The notes: a model not told the origin generated them from the sequence alone. DNA of 8,343 nt from Deinococcus marmoris (GCF_001949125.1 NZ_MSTI01000084.1:1-8343), one strand, 5' to 3'; counted from the stretch's first letter, positions 1 through 6,382 are shown. Program-made: numbers and translations.

Positions 1-630
1 CCCGCAGTCTCACCGTGATGGGGAGCCCACGCTCAGCCAATCCCTGAATCCACGCCTGGCCGATGAATTCCCGGTCTGCGTAGATCGTGGCAACGTCGCA
101 GCAGTCCAGCAGCGTCAGCGCCTCGTCCAGCAAGGCCAGCCGGGTACTCGTCCCGCTGTTGCCGCTGTGCGGCAACAACTCGAACAGCAGTGGCACGGCG
201 ACACCTCGCCAGTTCACCGCCAACACCAGCGCATTCACGTCGGTTTTGCCCAGTTTCCAATTGCGGGCAAGCGTCCTCATGGGCGTCTGTTCTGCCCAAG
301 AAGGTGCGGTCCAGGCTGACCTCCCGCTGTTTTCTGTCTGGTAACAGTGCCAGCACCAGATGGGCGACATCCAGAGGACACAGCGGATGCTGGTGAAAGA
401 AGCGCTCGATCTGGCGGATGAGAGAAGCCGTTTGAGCGTTGCCAGAGCAACGCTCGGCGAGTGCAGCGTGGCGAATATCTTTAGCCCTGATCAACGCCAG
501 GACGAGCAGGGCGAGCAGTTCCACCTGATTTTTGCAGGAGGCGGGGAAGTGAGAAACGAAGCAGAGACTCAGCGATTTCAGGGCAGTGGGAGACGCGCTC
601 TGTTCTCGCGTACTGGACGAAGGATTTCAA
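1..630 (-). pseudogene. IS4-like DDE transposase, frameshifted and cut by the window edge
   Basis: This is the N-terminal half of a DDE transposase read right to left; the rest lies beyond position 1. Three reading-frame pieces join into one protein. The first (about 630-535) reads PEIAESLLRFSLPRLLQ. The second (524 to about 310) contains VELLALLVLALIRAKDIRHA and ends VSLDRT, with the first catalytic Asp. The third (about 267-1) begins NWKLGKTDVNALVLAVNW and carries YADREF with the second catalytic Asp. The first break lies at an A5 run (T5 at 529-533 on the plus strand); removing one A gives LQNQVELL in frame. The second is about 40 extra bases (roughly 268-307) between LDRT and NWKLG. The catalytic Glu would lie outside the window. 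No ATG starts the first piece; position 630 is a TTG and only a guess. The family assignment comes from recognised motifs. The copy is probably inactive unless one break is a sequencing error or a programmed frameshift. Confidence 0.8.
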
Positions 631-906
631 GCCCCCTCTAAAACTTCCGCAGCCCACTACAACACTCTGATTGAACAGTCCCATCGACCGAAACGGCAGC
701 AGGAACGCAGTCCGCTCGGCTTCAAATGCCGAAGACGGGCCCAAGAATTTCTGGCGTTGCACGCTCGCGTTTCGAACATCCATTGCCACACCCGAACGAC
801 CGTCTCCGCCCCCTCCGACGAATCAATCAGGATACAGCGCTGCTCCGCCTGCCGTCCTGCTGTGGCCCTCTGAAATTAAGTTGCCAGAACCCCTGTATCT
901 GACTGA
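631..906. other. Unassigned stretch between transposase remnant and propeller-gene remnant
   Basis: I see no convincing gene on either strand. Open frames exist (for example a minus-strand frame running on from the transposase up to 789), but their translations look like non-coding high-GC sequence. The segment probably holds the upstream end of the insertion sequence and its junction with the truncated propeller gene. I could not identify a matching terminal repeat, because the other end of the element is outside the window. Confidence 0.4.
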
Positions 907-915
907 GATCAGGGG
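890..915. repeat. Inverted repeat at the junction of IS remnant and gene remnant
   Basis: CCCCTGTATCT (890-900) and AGATCAGGGG (906-915) form a stem of about 10 bp with one bulged base and a 5-nt loop. It sits exactly where homology to the propeller protein begins. It could be an insertion-sequence end, a junction scar or a chance hairpin. There is no T-tract, so it does not look like a simple terminator. Confidence 0.35.
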
Positions 916-1140
916 CCATTCAAACGAATCGGCTGCATCGGCCTGGCCAACCGTAGGAATGGGCGTGTCCTAACTCGTGATGACTTGTACTGGCCCGATG
1001 ACGTGATTCCAGGACCGGACGGCGCGCTGTACGTGGTGGTCAGCCAACTGCCGACGGCACCGCCACCGAATGAGGGACAGCGCCAGCCCAGCTTTCCGTT
1101 CCTTGTGGTCCGGTTCTGGCCGGAGGCGAGCGACGCTTAA
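907..1140 (+). pseudogene. 3' remnant of a yellow/MRJP (SMP-30-like) beta-propeller gene
   Basis: A 77-residue open tail with no start codon runs from just after a TGA at 904-906 to the TAA at 1138-1140. It reads FKRIGCIGLANRRNGRVLTR, then DLYWPDDVIPGPDGALYVVV, then SQLP, and ends FPFLVVRFWPEASDA. The WPD, GPDGALYV and SQL motifs and the FRF-like end match the last propeller blade of bacterial major-royal-jelly/yellow-family proteins (called L-dopachrome tautomerase-related or SMP-30/LRE-like). A complete protein would have several hundred residues, so only about the last fifth is present. The missing 5' part would lie where the insertion-sequence debris now sits, which suggests disruption by insertion and deletion. 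It is non-functional as seen here. Confidence 0.6.
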
Positions 1141-1254
1141 GTGCGCTGGCAACGCTGCCCCTGCGCCATGCCCCATCACTTTATGTGGGAGTCTTTCGCG
1201 CGTGCTCGGCCAATTGCGCGGCGTGGCCTCTTCCCTGACATCACTCCCCGCTGG

Positions 1255-1557
1255 TCACAGGTGAAAGGCCCCGCGTTGTTGCGGATGAACCAGATCGACG
1301 TACTGCGGGTGGTGCCGAATGTAGCTGGCGATAAAGGGGCACATCGGAATTGCCAGTCGGCCCATCTGTCGCACGTCGTCCAAGGCGAACCGGGCCACCT
1401 GCCCGCCCAAGCCCTGGCCCTCGTACTGGGGGTCAATTTCTGTGTGGGGCAGCATCACGGCGTCTCCGACGAGACGGTACTCGGCGAACCCGGCCACCTG
1501 GCCATCCACCACGACCTCGTAACGCCCCTGATCCTCGTTCTTCCTGATCTCTGCCAT
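1255..1557 (-). CDS. GNAT-family N-acetyltransferase, small COG2388/YjdJ type
   Basis: This is a 100-residue single-domain acetyltransferase expected to move acetyl from acetyl-CoA to an amine; its substrate cannot be read from the sequence. The family core is clear: LPHTEIDPQYEGQGLGG (residues 36-52, including the Q-x-x-G-x-G/A-like acetyl-CoA loop), then the conserved MCPFIASYIRHHPQYVDLV tail (72-90) with Cys73. The length fits the compact Acetyltransf_CG group. I chose the ATG at 1557 because AGGGAGG lies just upstream and the family N-terminus (MAEIRKNEDQGRYEV) starts there; an in-frame extension to 1644 has no support. It diverges from the iron-sulfur gene, with 173 bp between the two starts. 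It is very probably intact. Confidence 0.9.
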   Translation of the reverse strand: MAEIRKNEDQGRYEVVVDGQVAGFAEYRLVGDAVMLPHTEIDPQYEGQGLGGQVARFALDDVRQMGRLAIPMCPFIASYIRHHPQYVDLVHPQQRGAFHL

Positions 1558-1694
1558 GACTGGCCTCCCTCTTTTTCTCAAGTTTATGCTTGGCTTCAAA
1601 GCCCGGTTTTCATACGCACAGTGGTTTGTTCCTCCGGGCAGCACTACTGGGGGACGGGACGATGATAGTGGGCGTGCCTCATTTTTATCTCGCG

Positions 1695-1723
1695 TTGACT
1701 TTATTGACGGCCAGCGTTTTAAG
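1695..1723 (+). promoter_or_regulatory. Candidate promoter for the iron-sulfur protein gene
   Basis: TTGACT (1695-1700) and TTTAAG (1718-1723) are 17 bp apart. The -10 box ends 7 nt before the ATG at 1731, the spacing expected for a leaderless transcript in Deinococcus. The -10 matches the consensus only 4 of 6, so this is moderate support. Confidence 0.45.
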
Positions 1724-1730
1724 CTGGTGT

Positions 1731-2264
1731 ATGACCCAGCAAAACAAACCGCCCACTGAGGATCTGCTGCCGGGCAAGATCTATATGGGTGATGGAATCA
1801 CCGTGTCCTATGACGCCCCACGCTGCACCCACGTCGCCAATTGCGTGCGTGGTCTGCCCGCCGTCTTTCGCCCGAAAGAGCGCCCCTGGATTCAACTGAG
1901 CAACGAGGCGTCCGCCGAGCGCGTGACCGAGATCGTGCGGACCTGCCCGACTGGCGCGCTGCACTACGCCCTTTACGGGGGACCCCCAGAAGCCCCCGCT
2001 GTCCCCACCACGTTGACGCCGATCAAGGACGGCCCGCTGACCCTAAAGGGCGACCTCGTGATTCAGACTCCGCAGGGCGAAGTGCGAGAAGTCCGGGCTG
2101 CCCTGTGCCGCTGCGGTGCAAGCAGTCGCAAGCCTTTTTGCGATGGCACGCACGCCCGCATCGGCTGGAAGAGTGAGCAGCCCGGCGGCCAGGCGTCTGC
2201 CAATCAGCGCGGCGACGGCCACCGGGAGGCGGGCCAGCAGGCCGACGCGGCGCAGCGGGAATAG
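1731..2264 (+). CDS. Fer4_19 plus CDGSH double iron-sulfur protein
   Basis: This is a 177-residue cytosolic protein predicted to bind two Fe-S clusters, in electron transfer or redox sensing; the partner is unknown. The N-terminal divergent mono-cluster ferredoxin domain (Fer4_19/DUF1271) spans about residues 17-82, with Cys32 and Cys38 in RCTHVANCVRGLPAVF and Cys72 in TCPTGALHY. The CDGSH zinc-finger-like domain (about 100-147) has the 2Fe-2S ligands Cys126, Cys128, Cys137 and His141 in CRCGASSRKPFCDGTH. The last 30 residues are polar, low in complexity and probably disordered. The ATG at 1731 fits the family N-terminus and a leaderless promoter. An ATG at 1662 behind a GGGGGA sequence would add a hydrophobic segment ending LLTASVLSWC, which is atypical for this family. 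The gene converges on the flavin monooxygenase gene. Confidence 0.9.
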   Translation: MTQQNKPPTEDLLPGKIYMGDGITVSYDAPRCTHVANCVRGLPAVFRPKERPWIQLSNEASAERVTEIVRTCPTGALHYALYGGPPEAPAVPTTLTPIKDGPLTLKGDLVIQTPQGEVREVRAALCRCGASSRKPFCDGTHARIGWKSEQPGGQASANQRGDGHREAGQQADAAQRE

Positions 2265-2343
2265 CGAAACTGCTTTTCAAACACCCCCAACCCACCCTGG
2301 AGAAGCCATAGCCTCACCCCACGACGCCTGGCCGCCCCTGCGC

Positions 2344-3411
2344 CTAGCCCAGCACCGACACAGCGGAGGCGGGGTGGCCGCCCATCCGGGCGCGAACCAG
2401 TGGAGCGACGCGGGTCCCCAGGAGGTCGATGGCGCGCAGCATGTCGGGGTGAGGCATGAGCAGGTTGGTCATCTGGAACGTCAGGCGGGACACGCCGCCC
2501 AGCACCTCATTGACGTACAGCACCTTCTCGGCCACCGTTTCGGCGTCACCGATCAGATACGGTCCAGCCGGGCCACACATCGCCTCAAACTGGGCGCGGC
2601 TGGGGGGACTCCAGCCCCGTTCCCGGCCCACAGTGGCCATCATTTGCACGTAGCCGGGATAGTAAGCACTGATCGCCTGCTCGCTGGTCTCCCCCACAAA
2701 GCCAAAGGCATGTATTCCCACCTGAAGCTGATCGGGGCGGTGTCCGGCCTGTTCCCCGGCCTGGCGGTACAGATCGACGAGGGGGCGGAAGCGGCGGAAA
2801 TCGCCCCCGATAATGGCGACCATCAGTGGTAGACCCAGCCGTCCCGCACGGACGAACGACGCTGGCGTGCCGCCGACGCCCAGCCAGATGGGCAGTCTGA
2901 CTTGCAGGGGACGTGGATACACGCCTTGACCGCTTAGCGGTGAGCGGTGCCGACCCGACCAATGGACGTGAGGCTGTTCCCGCAGCAAAAGCAGCAAGTC
3001 TAGCTTTTCGGCAAAGAGGGCGTCATAGTCGGCCAGATCGTAGCCGAATAGCGGGTAGGCCTCGACCGAGGAGCCCCGGCCCACCACCATCTCGGCGCGG
3101 CCCTGTGAGAGCAAGTCGAGAGTGGCGAACTGCTGAAAGACCCGCACGGGGTCGTCGGCACTCAGCACGGTCACGGCGCTGGTCAGCCGAATCCGCGTGG
3201 TGCGGGCGGCAGCAGCGGCGAGGATCAGGGTGGGCGCGGAGTCGAGGTACTCCTGGCGGTGGTGCTCGCCAATGCCGAAGACGTCAATGCCGGAGCGGTC
3301 GGCCTGCTCTATTTCTTCAAGGAGCTGGGCCAGCCGCAGGTCAGCGCCCAGGGCCTGTCCAGTGTCCGGGTTCAGTCCGGCGGCGGCAAAACTATCGATT
3401 CCAATCTGCAT
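2344..3411 (-). CDS. LLM-class flavin-dependent oxidoreductase (luciferase-like monooxygenase)
   Basis: This is a 355-residue TIM-barrel enzyme of the bacterial luciferase-like family, which uses reduced FMN (or F420 in some branches) and oxygen to oxidise an organic substrate. The start MQIGIDSFAA and the GIGEHHRQEYLDSAP segment (E49-H50-H51) are typical. So are VFQQFATLDLLSQGRAEMVV, WLGVGGTPASFVRAG and the C-terminal PYLIGDAETVAEKVLYV. It most resembles the TIGR03858 (2I7G-like) subgroup; that is from memory, not a search. AGGAGA lies 8 nt before the ATG at 3411, so the longer in-frame start at 3507 is unlikely. It follows an FMN reductase gene by 143 bp on the same strand, a natural source of reduced flavin. 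A hairpin between the two may uncouple their expression. The substrate is unknown. Confidence 0.9.
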   Translation of the reverse strand: MQIGIDSFAAAGLNPDTGQALGADLRLAQLLEEIEQADRSGIDVFGIGEHHRQEYLDSAPTLILAAAAARTTRIRLTSAVTVLSADDPVRVFQQFATLDLLSQGRAEMVVGRGSSVEAYPLFGYDLADYDALFAEKLDLLLLLREQPHVHWSGRHRSPLSGQGVYPRPLQVRLPIWLGVGGTPASFVRAGRLGLPLMVAIIGGDFRRFRPLVDLYRQAGEQAGHRPDQLQVGIHAFGFVGETSEQAISAYYPGYVQMMATVGRERGWSPPSRAQFEAMCGPAGPYLIGDAETVAEKVLYVNEVLGGVSRLTFQMTNLLMPHPDMLRAIDLLGTRVAPLVRARMGGHPASAVSVLG

Positions 3412-3470
3412 GGGGCTTCTCCTGTGTGGGCTTTGGGCCGCGCCGATTTTGGGTGCGGACTCAACAAACG

Positions 3471-3499
3471 CAGGCAGTCCCTCTACTCGGGGCTGCCTG
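3471..3499 (-). terminator. Hairpin between FMN reductase and LLM genes, terminator or attenuator
   Basis: CAGGCAGTCCC (3471-3481) and GGGGCTGCCTG (3489-3499) form an 11-bp stem with one G-T pair and a 7-nt loop. Read on the minus strand it follows the reductase stop by 56 bp and is trailed by CGTTTGTTG, only a weak T-rich tail. It may reduce read-through into the monooxygenase gene or stabilise the upstream mRNA. Confidence 0.5.
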
Positions 3500-3554
3500 G
3501 TTCTCATCTGACATCTGGCCGCGCCGGATGATGTTGCGCCTGATCCTCCGGGCT

Positions 3555-4166
3555 TCAGGCTTCGTCGGTGACCATCGGCGTGCTGGCACGGCCCGCGTCA
3601 CGCGCCGTCTTGAGGGCGCTGCCCCACCAGGTCAGCTCATCGAGCAGCGCGGTCACGCCCGGCTGGAGGTGGGCCATGTCTTCGAGCGCGGCCCCCTGCT
3701 GCCAGGCCCCCATAAAGTCAGCCCCCTGGATGTGCACCGACGTGCGGATCGGGGCCATCTGCAACTCGATGGCGATGGTGCGGAGCTGCTCCACGGCCCG
3801 CGCCGCACCAACCGAGCCGTAACCCACAAACGCCACAGCCTTCTTGTTCCACTCGGGATAGGCGTAGTCGAGGGCGTTTTTCAGCACGCCGGTGGGCGCA
3901 TGGTTGTACTCGGCGGTGATGATGATGTAGGCGTCGAATTCGGCCAGCTTGTGCTGCCAGCGCACGGCAACTTCGTTCTGGGTAGGCGCGTAAGCATTAG
4001 AAGCCACTTCGTCGAAGAAGGGCATCGGGTAGTCGCGCAGATCGAGGAATTCGTAGCTGGCGTCGCTGCGGCCAGCCACGATGCCTTTGAGCCAGGCGGC
4101 GGGCTTGTCGGCAAAGCGGGTCTGGCGGGTGCTGCCGATGATGATCGCAATCTTGGGTGTGGTCAT
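3555..4166 (-). CDS. NAD(P)H-dependent FMN reductase (flavodoxin fold)
   Basis: This is a 203-residue NADPH_dep_FMN_reductase (PF03358) protein that would use NAD(P)H to reduce FMN or flavin-accepted substrates such as quinones. The FMN phosphate loop is IIIGSTRQTRFADKP (GSTR at residues 11-14). The flavin-ring segment is EYNHAPTGVLKNALD (86-100), followed by VGYGSVGAARAVEQLR (114-129). Length is normal for the family. The ATG at 4166 has AAGGAGA 6-7 nt upstream and matches the family N-terminus (MTTPKIAIIIGSTR). However, the frame stays open well upstream, including an ATG at 4271 (MTELKSGVLQRLWQQLFSRP), so a longer form cannot be excluded. It lies upstream of the LLM monooxygenase and could supply it with reduced FMN. 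The leader contains candidate MarR-type promoters and a small ORF. Confidence 0.92.
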   Translation of the reverse strand: MTTPKIAIIIGSTRQTRFADKPAAWLKGIVAGRSDASYEFLDLRDYPMPFFDEVASNAYAPTQNEVAVRWQHKLAEFDAYIIITAEYNHAPTGVLKNALDYAYPEWNKKAVAFVGYGSVGAARAVEQLRTIAIELQMAPIRTSVHIQGADFMGAWQQGAALEDMAHLQPGVTALLDELTWWGSALKTARDAGRASTPMVTDEA

Positions 4167-4267
4167 GGTCTTCTCCTTGAGGGGTGAGCGGTCGGACGGA
4201 CGCGGGGCGGATGGGCGGCTGAACAGTTGTTGCCAGAGCCGCTGTAAAACACCAGATTTGAGTTCGG

Positions 4268-4396
4268 TCATGTGAGGGTCTGCGCCAGCTTGTTGCCCGA
4301 CACAGACCTCACGGAGAATGCGGTCAGAAGAATGTGGACGGGCCAGGGCGTGATGTGGAGGGGAGGACTGGAGCGGATAAAGCGGAGGGTGGTCAT
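4268..4396 (-). CDS. Possible 42-residue leader ORF upstream of FMN reductase
   Basis: The ATG at 4396 has GGAG 7 nt upstream. The peptide begins MTTLRFIRSSPPLHITPWPV, continues HILLTAFSVRS and ends at a TGA at 4268-4270. That TGA overlaps, as ATGA, the ATG at 4271 of a frame that runs unbroken into the FMN reductase. The layout (ribosome site, short ORF, 4-bp overlap, in-frame extension) suggests a translated leader. I do not recognise the peptide and it could be chance in GC-rich DNA. Confidence 0.25.
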   Translation of the reverse strand: MTTLRFIRSSPPLHITPWPVHILLTAFSVRSVSGNKLAQTLT

Positions 4397-4427
4397 CGCG
4401 GATCTCCAAGAGAAAGAACGGATTACA

Positions 4428-4454
4428 GTGTTAAGCTACTAGAACATATAACAC
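4428..4454 (-). promoter_or_regulatory. Operator-like inverted repeat, possible second promoter
   Basis: GTGTTA (4428-4433) and TAACAC (4449-4454) are inverted repeats around a TAGAACA element (4440-4446). The same pieces, GTGTT and TAGAACAC, make up the marR operator at 5214-5225. A poor minus-strand promoter may overlap it (a TGTAAT -10 with no clear -35). It is a candidate second MarR binding site in front of the FMN reductase leader. Confidence 0.35.
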
Positions 4455-4550
4455 CTATTTCGACGATCTGGCCTATGGTTTGTGTGCTAAGGGTATTTCT
4501 CCGCCATTTCCCAGCTTGCCAGATGACAGAACGCCGTGGTTACAGCATGA

Positions 4551-4579
4551 ATGTTAGGTGTTTTACGTCCCACTGTCAA
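4551..4579 (-). promoter_or_regulatory. Strong minus-strand promoter upstream of FMN reductase
   Basis: On the minus strand TTGACA (4579-4574) and TAACAT (4556-4551) are separated by 17 bp. The segment AACACCTAACAT nearly repeats AACACCTAATAT of the marR promoter, at the same place relative to the -10. No start codon follows at leaderless distance, so transcription would begin about 375 nt before the FMN reductase ATG. Common control by MarR is inferred. Confidence 0.55.
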
Positions 4580-4722
4580 GTGGCGCGGGGATGGCAGGAG
4601 CTGAGGTCGGAGCAGTGCTCAAGCGGGAAACTCAGGTGAGAGACAGTGCTGGTGGACTCAAATGTGACCGTCTCCCAATCGGATTTATAGGCAATGCAAC
4701 ACGTATTCCTGAACAGACATCG

Positions 4723-5199
4723 TTACTCGGACTCCAACCGTGAGCGGATCACGGCCAGGGTCTCGATGAGCGTGTGCAGTTGTCCGGGACTCAGATGGCC
4801 GAGGTGCGAGCGCTGCAACTTGACCACTGGCCCATCAAGCTCGTTCACCAGGGCTTGACCTCGTTCAGTCAGGACGGTGGGAACATAACGGCGGTCGGTC
4901 GCGCTGCGTTCCCGCCGCACCAGCCCGGCCTCTTCCATTTTGTCGAGGAGGCGGGTCACGTCGGGCATCCGGTGGATCAGCCGCTCCCGAATCTCGTTGC
5001 GCCCAAGTCCGGCGTCGCCCGCACCGCGCAAGATACGCAAGACGTTGTACTGGGCCAGGGTAAATCCGCGTTCCCGGCAGAAGGCTTCATTGAGGTCGAG
5101 AAGCAGCTGGGAGGTGCGGTAGAGACCGAGTACCGCTTCCTCTTCCAGACTGCGCAAAGGGTGTTGCTGTTGAAGATCGTCGGGCGCGGTGGTACTCAT
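4723..5199 (-). CDS. MarR-family transcriptional regulator
   Basis: This is a 158-residue winged-helix regulator, probably a dimeric repressor released by a small ligand or by oxidation. Helix-turn-helix and wing are clear: TLAQYNVLRILRG (47-59), then RNEIRERLIHRMPDVTRLLD (67-86), EEAGLVRRERSATDRRYV (89-106, with the DRR wing motif), then LTERGQALV. The N- and C-terminal helices would form the dimer. It has a single cysteine, Cys41, a possible but unproven redox switch. The ATG at 5199 is supported by a -10 box 7 nt upstream; the longer frame to 5235 would start upstream of that promoter. It lies between the quinone oxidoreductase and FMN reductase genes on the same strand. Its own promoter contains a palindrome, suggesting autoregulation; a related promoter precedes the FMN reductase. 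Confidence 0.9.
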   Translation of the reverse strand: MSTTAPDDLQQQHPLRSLEEEAVLGLYRTSQLLLDLNEAFCRERGFTLAQYNVLRILRGAGDAGLGRNEIRERLIHRMPDVTRLLDKMEEAGLVRRERSATDRRYVPTVLTERGQALVNELDGPVVKLQRSHLGHLSPGQLHTLIETLAVIRSRLESE

Positions 5200-5206
5200 A
5201 CCTGGT

Positions 5207-5235
5207 ATATTAGGTGTTAGAACACAGGTAAGCAA
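5207..5235 (-). promoter_or_regulatory. Leaderless marR promoter with embedded operator
   Basis: On the minus strand TTGCTT (5235-5230) and TAATAT (5212-5207) are 17 bp apart, and the -10 ends 7 nt before the marR ATG at 5199, so the mRNA is probably leaderless. The palindrome GTGTTAGAACAC (5214-5225, 5-bp arms around AG) fills the spacer, a classic position for a repressor to block RNA polymerase. Autorepression by MarR is the natural reading. Confidence 0.65.
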
Positions 5236-5274
5236 GGCTTATACAGGAACAATTGGACGGTGATCCGCCTCGCC

Positions 5275-6288
5275 TCAGGCCCAGGGTTTGAGGACAATTT
5301 TTCCGTTGTTGCGGCGCGTCTCGAGCAGTTGATGGGCTTCCTGCGCGGCGCTGAGCGGCAGCACGTGACCGATCTGTACCTTGACGTCCCCGGCGGTGAT
5401 CCAGCCGAGCAGGGTCCCCAGCGCCCCGAAGGTGACTTGTGGGCGCAGCTCAAACCAGGCCCCCAGGTTGAAACTGGTGATGCTCTGACCCAGCGCGGGA
5501 TCGTAGAACACCGTCTCAATCGTTTCGGCACTGAGCGAGAGCGGCTGACGACTGGTGCGTCCGTACACCACCAGCCGTCCAAACGGAGCGAGGGCATGCA
5601 AGCTCTGCTCAAACACCGGGCCGCCGGTGACTTCGAGAACCACGTCCGCACCGTGGCCGTCCGTGAGGGCACGCACCTGGTTGGGCCAGTTGGGGTCGGT
5701 GGAATCCACGGTGTGGGTCGCGCCCAGCAGCCGAGCACTGGCGTGTTTCTCGGCAGACCCAGCCGCCGCGATGATGTGCCCCGCACCGATTTTCCGGGCA
5801 ATCTGGAGGGCGAAACTGCCCACGCCCCCGGCAGCAGCGGGAATCACGACGCGCTCACCGGCTTGCAGGCGCGTGACCTCGGTCAGCAGCAGCGTGGCGG
5901 TTAGGCCGCCGACGATCAAGCTGGCCGCCTCGTCAAAGCCTAGTCCTTCGGGTAAGGGAATAACGGCGGCGGCTCCGGCGAGCGCGTACTGGGCGTAACC
6001 GCCTTCGCCACCGGCCCCGACGACAGCGAACACGGGCGTCCCAATGGCTGGCCCCTCAACGCCTTCGCCGAGGGCAGCCACCGTGCCAGCCACCTCGTTG
6101 CCCGGCACAAACGGCAAAGGTGTAGGTACGGGATACACGTCCCCGCGACGGCGGATCACGTCTGAGAAATTCACGGCGGCAGATTCCACGCGGATCAACA
6201 CCTGGCCGGGGCCGGGCTGCGGCGTGGTCAGGTCAAGATACTCAAGGACGGTTGCGGAACCAGTGGTGCTGAACTGAATGGCTTTCAT
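5275..6288 (-). CDS. Zinc-independent MDR oxidoreductase, NADPH:quinone reductase type
   Basis: This is a 337-residue medium-chain dehydrogenase/reductase of the quinone oxidoreductase branch, expected to reduce quinones or enones with NADPH. The GroES-like N-terminal domain (1 to about 115) contains SAAVNFSDVIRRRGDVYPVP and LPFVPGNEVAGTVAALGEGV. The Rossmann domain has the nucleotide-binding loop AAAGGVGSFALQIARKIGA (151-169) and GADVVLEVTGG. The C-terminus GKIVLKPWA is typical. The zinc-ligand cysteines of alcohol dehydrogenases are absent. AAAGGAG lies 8 nt before the ATG. It is preceded by an AraC regulator and followed by marR, 75 bp downstream on the same strand. A perfect inverted repeat upstream may be its operator. 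The exact substrate cannot be named. Confidence 0.92.
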   Translation of the reverse strand: MKAIQFSTTGSATVLEYLDLTTPQPGPGQVLIRVESAAVNFSDVIRRRGDVYPVPTPLPFVPGNEVAGTVAALGEGVEGPAIGTPVFAVVGAGGEGGYAQYALAGAAAVIPLPEGLGFDEAASLIVGGLTATLLLTEVTRLQAGERVVIPAAAGGVGSFALQIARKIGAGHIIAAAGSAEKHASARLLGATHTVDSTDPNWPNQVRALTDGHGADVVLEVTGGPVFEQSLHALAPFGRLVVYGRTSRQPLSLSAETIETVFYDPALGQSITSFNLGAWFELRPQVTFGALGTLLGWITAGDVKVQIGHVLPLSAAQEAHQLLETRRNNGKIVLKPWA

Positions 6289-6357
6289 GGATACGACTCC
6301 TTTCCAGCCCGGCGAACAGCTTCAATGTGGGGCTGCGGTGAAAATGAACAGGCTCCA

Positions 6358-6375
6358 TCCTTTGACGACAAAGGA
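6358..6375. promoter_or_regulatory. Perfect inverted repeat upstream of the quinone oxidoreductase, likely operator
   Basis: TCCTTTGACGACAAAGGA has two perfect 7-bp arms around 4 bases, 70 bp before the oxidoreductase ATG. A weak minus-strand promoter (TTGTCG 6371-6366, 17 bp, TTCATT 6348-6343) would place its -35 inside the repeat. There is no T-tract, which argues against a terminator. The regulator could be the adjacent AraC protein or another factor. Confidence 0.45.
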
Positions 6376-6382
6376 CGTTTAG

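Larger units (their letters stand above)
4410..4722. other. Gene-free regulatory region between marR and the FMN reductase leader
   Basis: Some 310 bp without a recognisable gene lie here. It contains the end of the marR transcript, a strong minus-strand promoter (4551-4579) and an operator-like repeat (4428-4454). Short plus-strand ORFs here have no homology I recognise and no clear ribosome site. No clear terminator for marR is visible. Confidence 0.5.

Noticed and set aside
970..1179. A 69-codon minus-strand ORF
   Set aside because: It is antisense to the propeller-protein remnant, whose WPD and GPDGALYV motifs are on the plus strand.
2116..2832. A 238-codon plus-strand open frame
   Set aside because: It overlaps the end of the Fe-S gene in another frame and then runs antisense to the LLM gene; no family features.
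2913..4187. A 424-codon plus-strand open frame across the LLM and FMN reductase genes
   Set aside because: It is antisense to two well-recognised genes; its translation is Arg/Gly/Pro-rich with no domain, as expected for GC-rich shadow frames.
4558..4743. A 61-codon plus-strand ORF between marR and FMN reductase
   Set aside because: It overlaps a strong minus-strand promoter, has no ribosome site and shows no familiar motif.
5260..5904. Plus-strand open frame opposite the quinone oxidoreductase
   Set aside because: Antisense shadow of a clear full-length enzyme.
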